Source: Lachnospiraceae bacterium
GTDB lineage: Bacteria > Bacillota_A > Clostridia > Lachnospirales > Lachnospiraceae
Assembly: GCA_024689605.1 (NCBI GenBank)
Contig: JAILDD010000149.1
Location: forward strand, 1-6,475
DNA: 6,475 nt
Direction of reading: 5' to 3'
In this document: piece after piece, positions 5,692-6,475 of the stretch
Numbering within the stretch: position 1 is the first letter of the stretch
How the letters are laid out: the number at the start of each line of letters is the position of its first letter
The notes under the pieces: model-generated
The model's database searches: none
What the model was told of the DNA's origin: nothing
Seen by the model: the letters and a program-made list of their open reading frames with translations, nothing else
Translations under genes and position numbers: made by a program

Positions 5692-6393
5692 TTAAAAAGC
5701 CCATTTGCCAAAGATCCTGAAATCCGACAGGTCCGTTACCGGGATGGGCTTGTATTTCGGATTCAGTGAGATCAGGAATGTTCCGGTCTCCCTGTTTAAC
5801 AGCTTCTTGAAAAAGGTCATTCCGTCGTAGAAGAAAAGTCCGATGTCGCCTGATTCAAGGGTTTCCGTCTTTTCTATCCAGATGAGCTGCCCGTTCTTGA
5901 ATCTCGGCTCCATGCTGTCGCCGTCCAGGTATACGCCGAAGTCGGCTTTTTCGGGAACCGGTTCATATACTTCCGTTTCCGTAAAGTTCTCATCATCAAG
6001 GTAGTTACCGGTTCCTGCGGATGTCGGCATCAGTGCGATCCGCATGACCCTGGGCTCAAACTGCAGGATATCGGCCTTGGGTTTTTCATACACTCCGCTC
6101 TGTTCTAACAGGGTGATGTACTCGTAGGCTTTCTTTTTTCCTTCTTCATTGAGGTTCCTAAATGGGTCATTAGGGTTCTCGCCGATAAATGCCGTATAGA
6201 TGTCGGAAATCTCAAGTATTTCGCAGAGGGCCATCAGGGTTTCACCCCCCGGGATGCTTTTTCCTTTTTCCCAGGAACTGACGGCACCGTTCTTGATGTG
6301 GATGCCGTAGGCCTTAAGCATATCCGCAATATCGATCTGGGACAGTCTCTTTTCCCGCCTGCAGTGTGAGATCACTTCTCCGATGTTATTCAT
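5692..6393 (-). CDS. XRE-HTH + S24 peptidase LexA/HdiR-like self-cleaving repressor
   Basis: A 233-residue regulator with an N-terminal XRE helix-turn-helix (about 4-62: QIDIADMLKAYG, then GAVSSWEKG as recognition helix and turn), a linker, and a C-terminal S24/LexA-type peptidase domain (about 118-233). The self-cleavage machinery is visible. Ala126-Gly127 in PTSAGTGN is the likely scissile bond, Ser160 in DGDSMEP the nucleophile, and Lys196 in FFKKLL the general base; the Ser-to-Lys distance of 36 is close to the 37 of E. coli LexA. This is the HdiR/UmuD-like architecture. On DNA damage, RecA filaments are expected to trigger cleavage and derepress target genes. The start is fixed by GGAGG at 6401-6405, seven bases upstream. 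As first gene of the cassette behind an SOS-box promoter it is probably autoregulated. The cleaved C-terminal part might also serve as a UmuD'-like polymerase partner, which is inference. Confidence 0.93.
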   Translation of the reverse strand: MNNIGEVISHCRREKRLSQIDIADMLKAYGIHIKNGAVSSWEKGKSIPGGETLMALCEILEISDIYTAFIGENPNDPFRNLNEEGKKKAYEYITLLEQSGVYEKPKADILQFEPRVMRIALMPTSAGTGNYLDDENFTETEVYEPVPEKADFGVYLDGDSMEPRFKNGQLIWIEKTETLESGDIGLFFYDGMTFFKKLLNRETGTFLISLNPKYKPIPVTDLSDFRIFGKWAF

Positions 6394-6435
6394 AGTGGGT
6401 CCTCCATTTCATCCGGCTGGTGTTCTGTATTTATG

Positions 6436-6464
6436 AATATACCACCCCGAACAGATGTTTTCAA
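6436..6464 (-). promoter_or_regulatory. Sigma-A-type promoter of the SOS cassette
   Basis: On the - strand, TTGAAA (6459-6464, one mismatch to TTGACA) is followed after exactly 17 bp by TATATT (6436-6441, one mismatch to TATAAT). The -10 lies about 30 bp before the GGAGG SD of the S24 repressor gene, giving a short 5' leader. No second promoter was recognised inside the cassette, so this one probably drives all five genes. Confidence 0.8.
6448..6461. promoter_or_regulatory. SOS box (LexA/DinR-type operator)
   Basis: CGAACAGATGTTTT, read on the + strand, matches 13 of 14 positions of the Bacillus-type SOS box CGAACRNRYGTTYC; only the last base differs. It covers the spacer and the first three bases of the -35 hexamer of the cassette promoter, a position where a bound repressor would block RNA polymerase. 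The binder could be the host LexA, the cassette's own S24 repressor, or both. A further lone half-site TGTTC sits at 6421-6425 between the -10 and the start codon. Confidence 0.75.
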
Positions 6465-6475
6465 GGGAAATCTAA

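Larger units (their letters stand above)
2940..6464 (-). other. Five-gene SOS mutagenesis and lesion-tolerance cassette
   Basis: Order of transcription: promoter with SOS box, S24 repressor, HAD phosphatase, UmuC polymerase, YolD-like protein, SRAP. All are on the - strand with gaps of -3 to about 70 bp. The shared theme is DNA-damage response: sensing (S24), lesion bypass (UmuC with possible YolD accessory) and abasic-site protection (SRAP). The boundary at 2940 coincides with a broken HTH gene and a change of base composition, which fits a moved module, but no integrase or flanking repeats are in view. Confidence 0.75.

Noticed and set aside
1..6475. CRISPR array, tRNA/rRNA genes, insertion sequence ends, integrase
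   Set aside because: No regularly spaced repeats, no conserved RNA gene sequence, no transposase or recombinase motifs in any plausible frame.

Overview
The window looks like chromosomal or integrated-element DNA from a low-to-moderate GC Gram-positive anaerobe, most likely a Clostridia/Lachnospiraceae-type bacterium. The basis is AGGAGG-type ribosome binding sites, a Firmicutes-style LexA (DinR) box, and protein family types common in that group. The assignment is an inference from family recognition, with no database search behind it.

Left half, + strand (1 to about 2660): four closely spaced genes that read like one transcription unit entering from upstream of the window. They are a small single-pass membrane protein that may start outside the window (12-407), a flavodoxin-fold NAD(P)H/FMN oxidoreductase (442-984), a six-helix membrane protein with a large C-terminal extracytoplasmic-looking domain (986-2101), and a YcxB-like two-helix membrane protein (2134-2658). 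They are followed by a degenerate XRE-type helix-turn-helix gene (2695-3021). Its last 26 codons are antisense to the neighbouring SRAP gene, so it appears cut off at about 2940.

Right half, - strand (2940 to 6464): a compact five-gene DNA-damage cassette. In transcription order it holds a HTH + S24 LexA/HdiR-like self-cleaving repressor (5692-6393), a minimal HAD phosphatase (5297-5620), a UmuC-type Y-family DNA polymerase (3882-5288), a small YolD-like protein (3589-3843) and an SRAP/YedK abasic-site protein (2940-3578). A sigma-A-type promoter (TTGAAA, 17 bp, TATATT) lies just upstream of the repressor. A 13/14 match to the Bacillus/Clostridium SOS box overlaps its -35 element and spacer. 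The simple reading is an autoregulated SOS module: damage activates RecA, the S24 repressor (or host LexA) is cleaved, and the polymerase, YolD-like partner, SRAP protein and phosphatase are made together. Junctions inside the cassette are tight: an 8-nt gap before umuC, and the yolD stop codon overlaps the Shine-Dalgarno of SRAP. This suggests translational coupling.

The halves differ visibly in base composition (for example 2461-2520 has 15 G+C in 60, 4861-4920 has 29 in 60), and the boundary falls at the truncated HTH gene. This fits a mobile or horizontally moved SOS cassette. No rRNA, tRNA, CRISPR array, transposase, integrase or convincing intrinsic terminator was seen, and no stretch longer than 300 bases lacks a gene.
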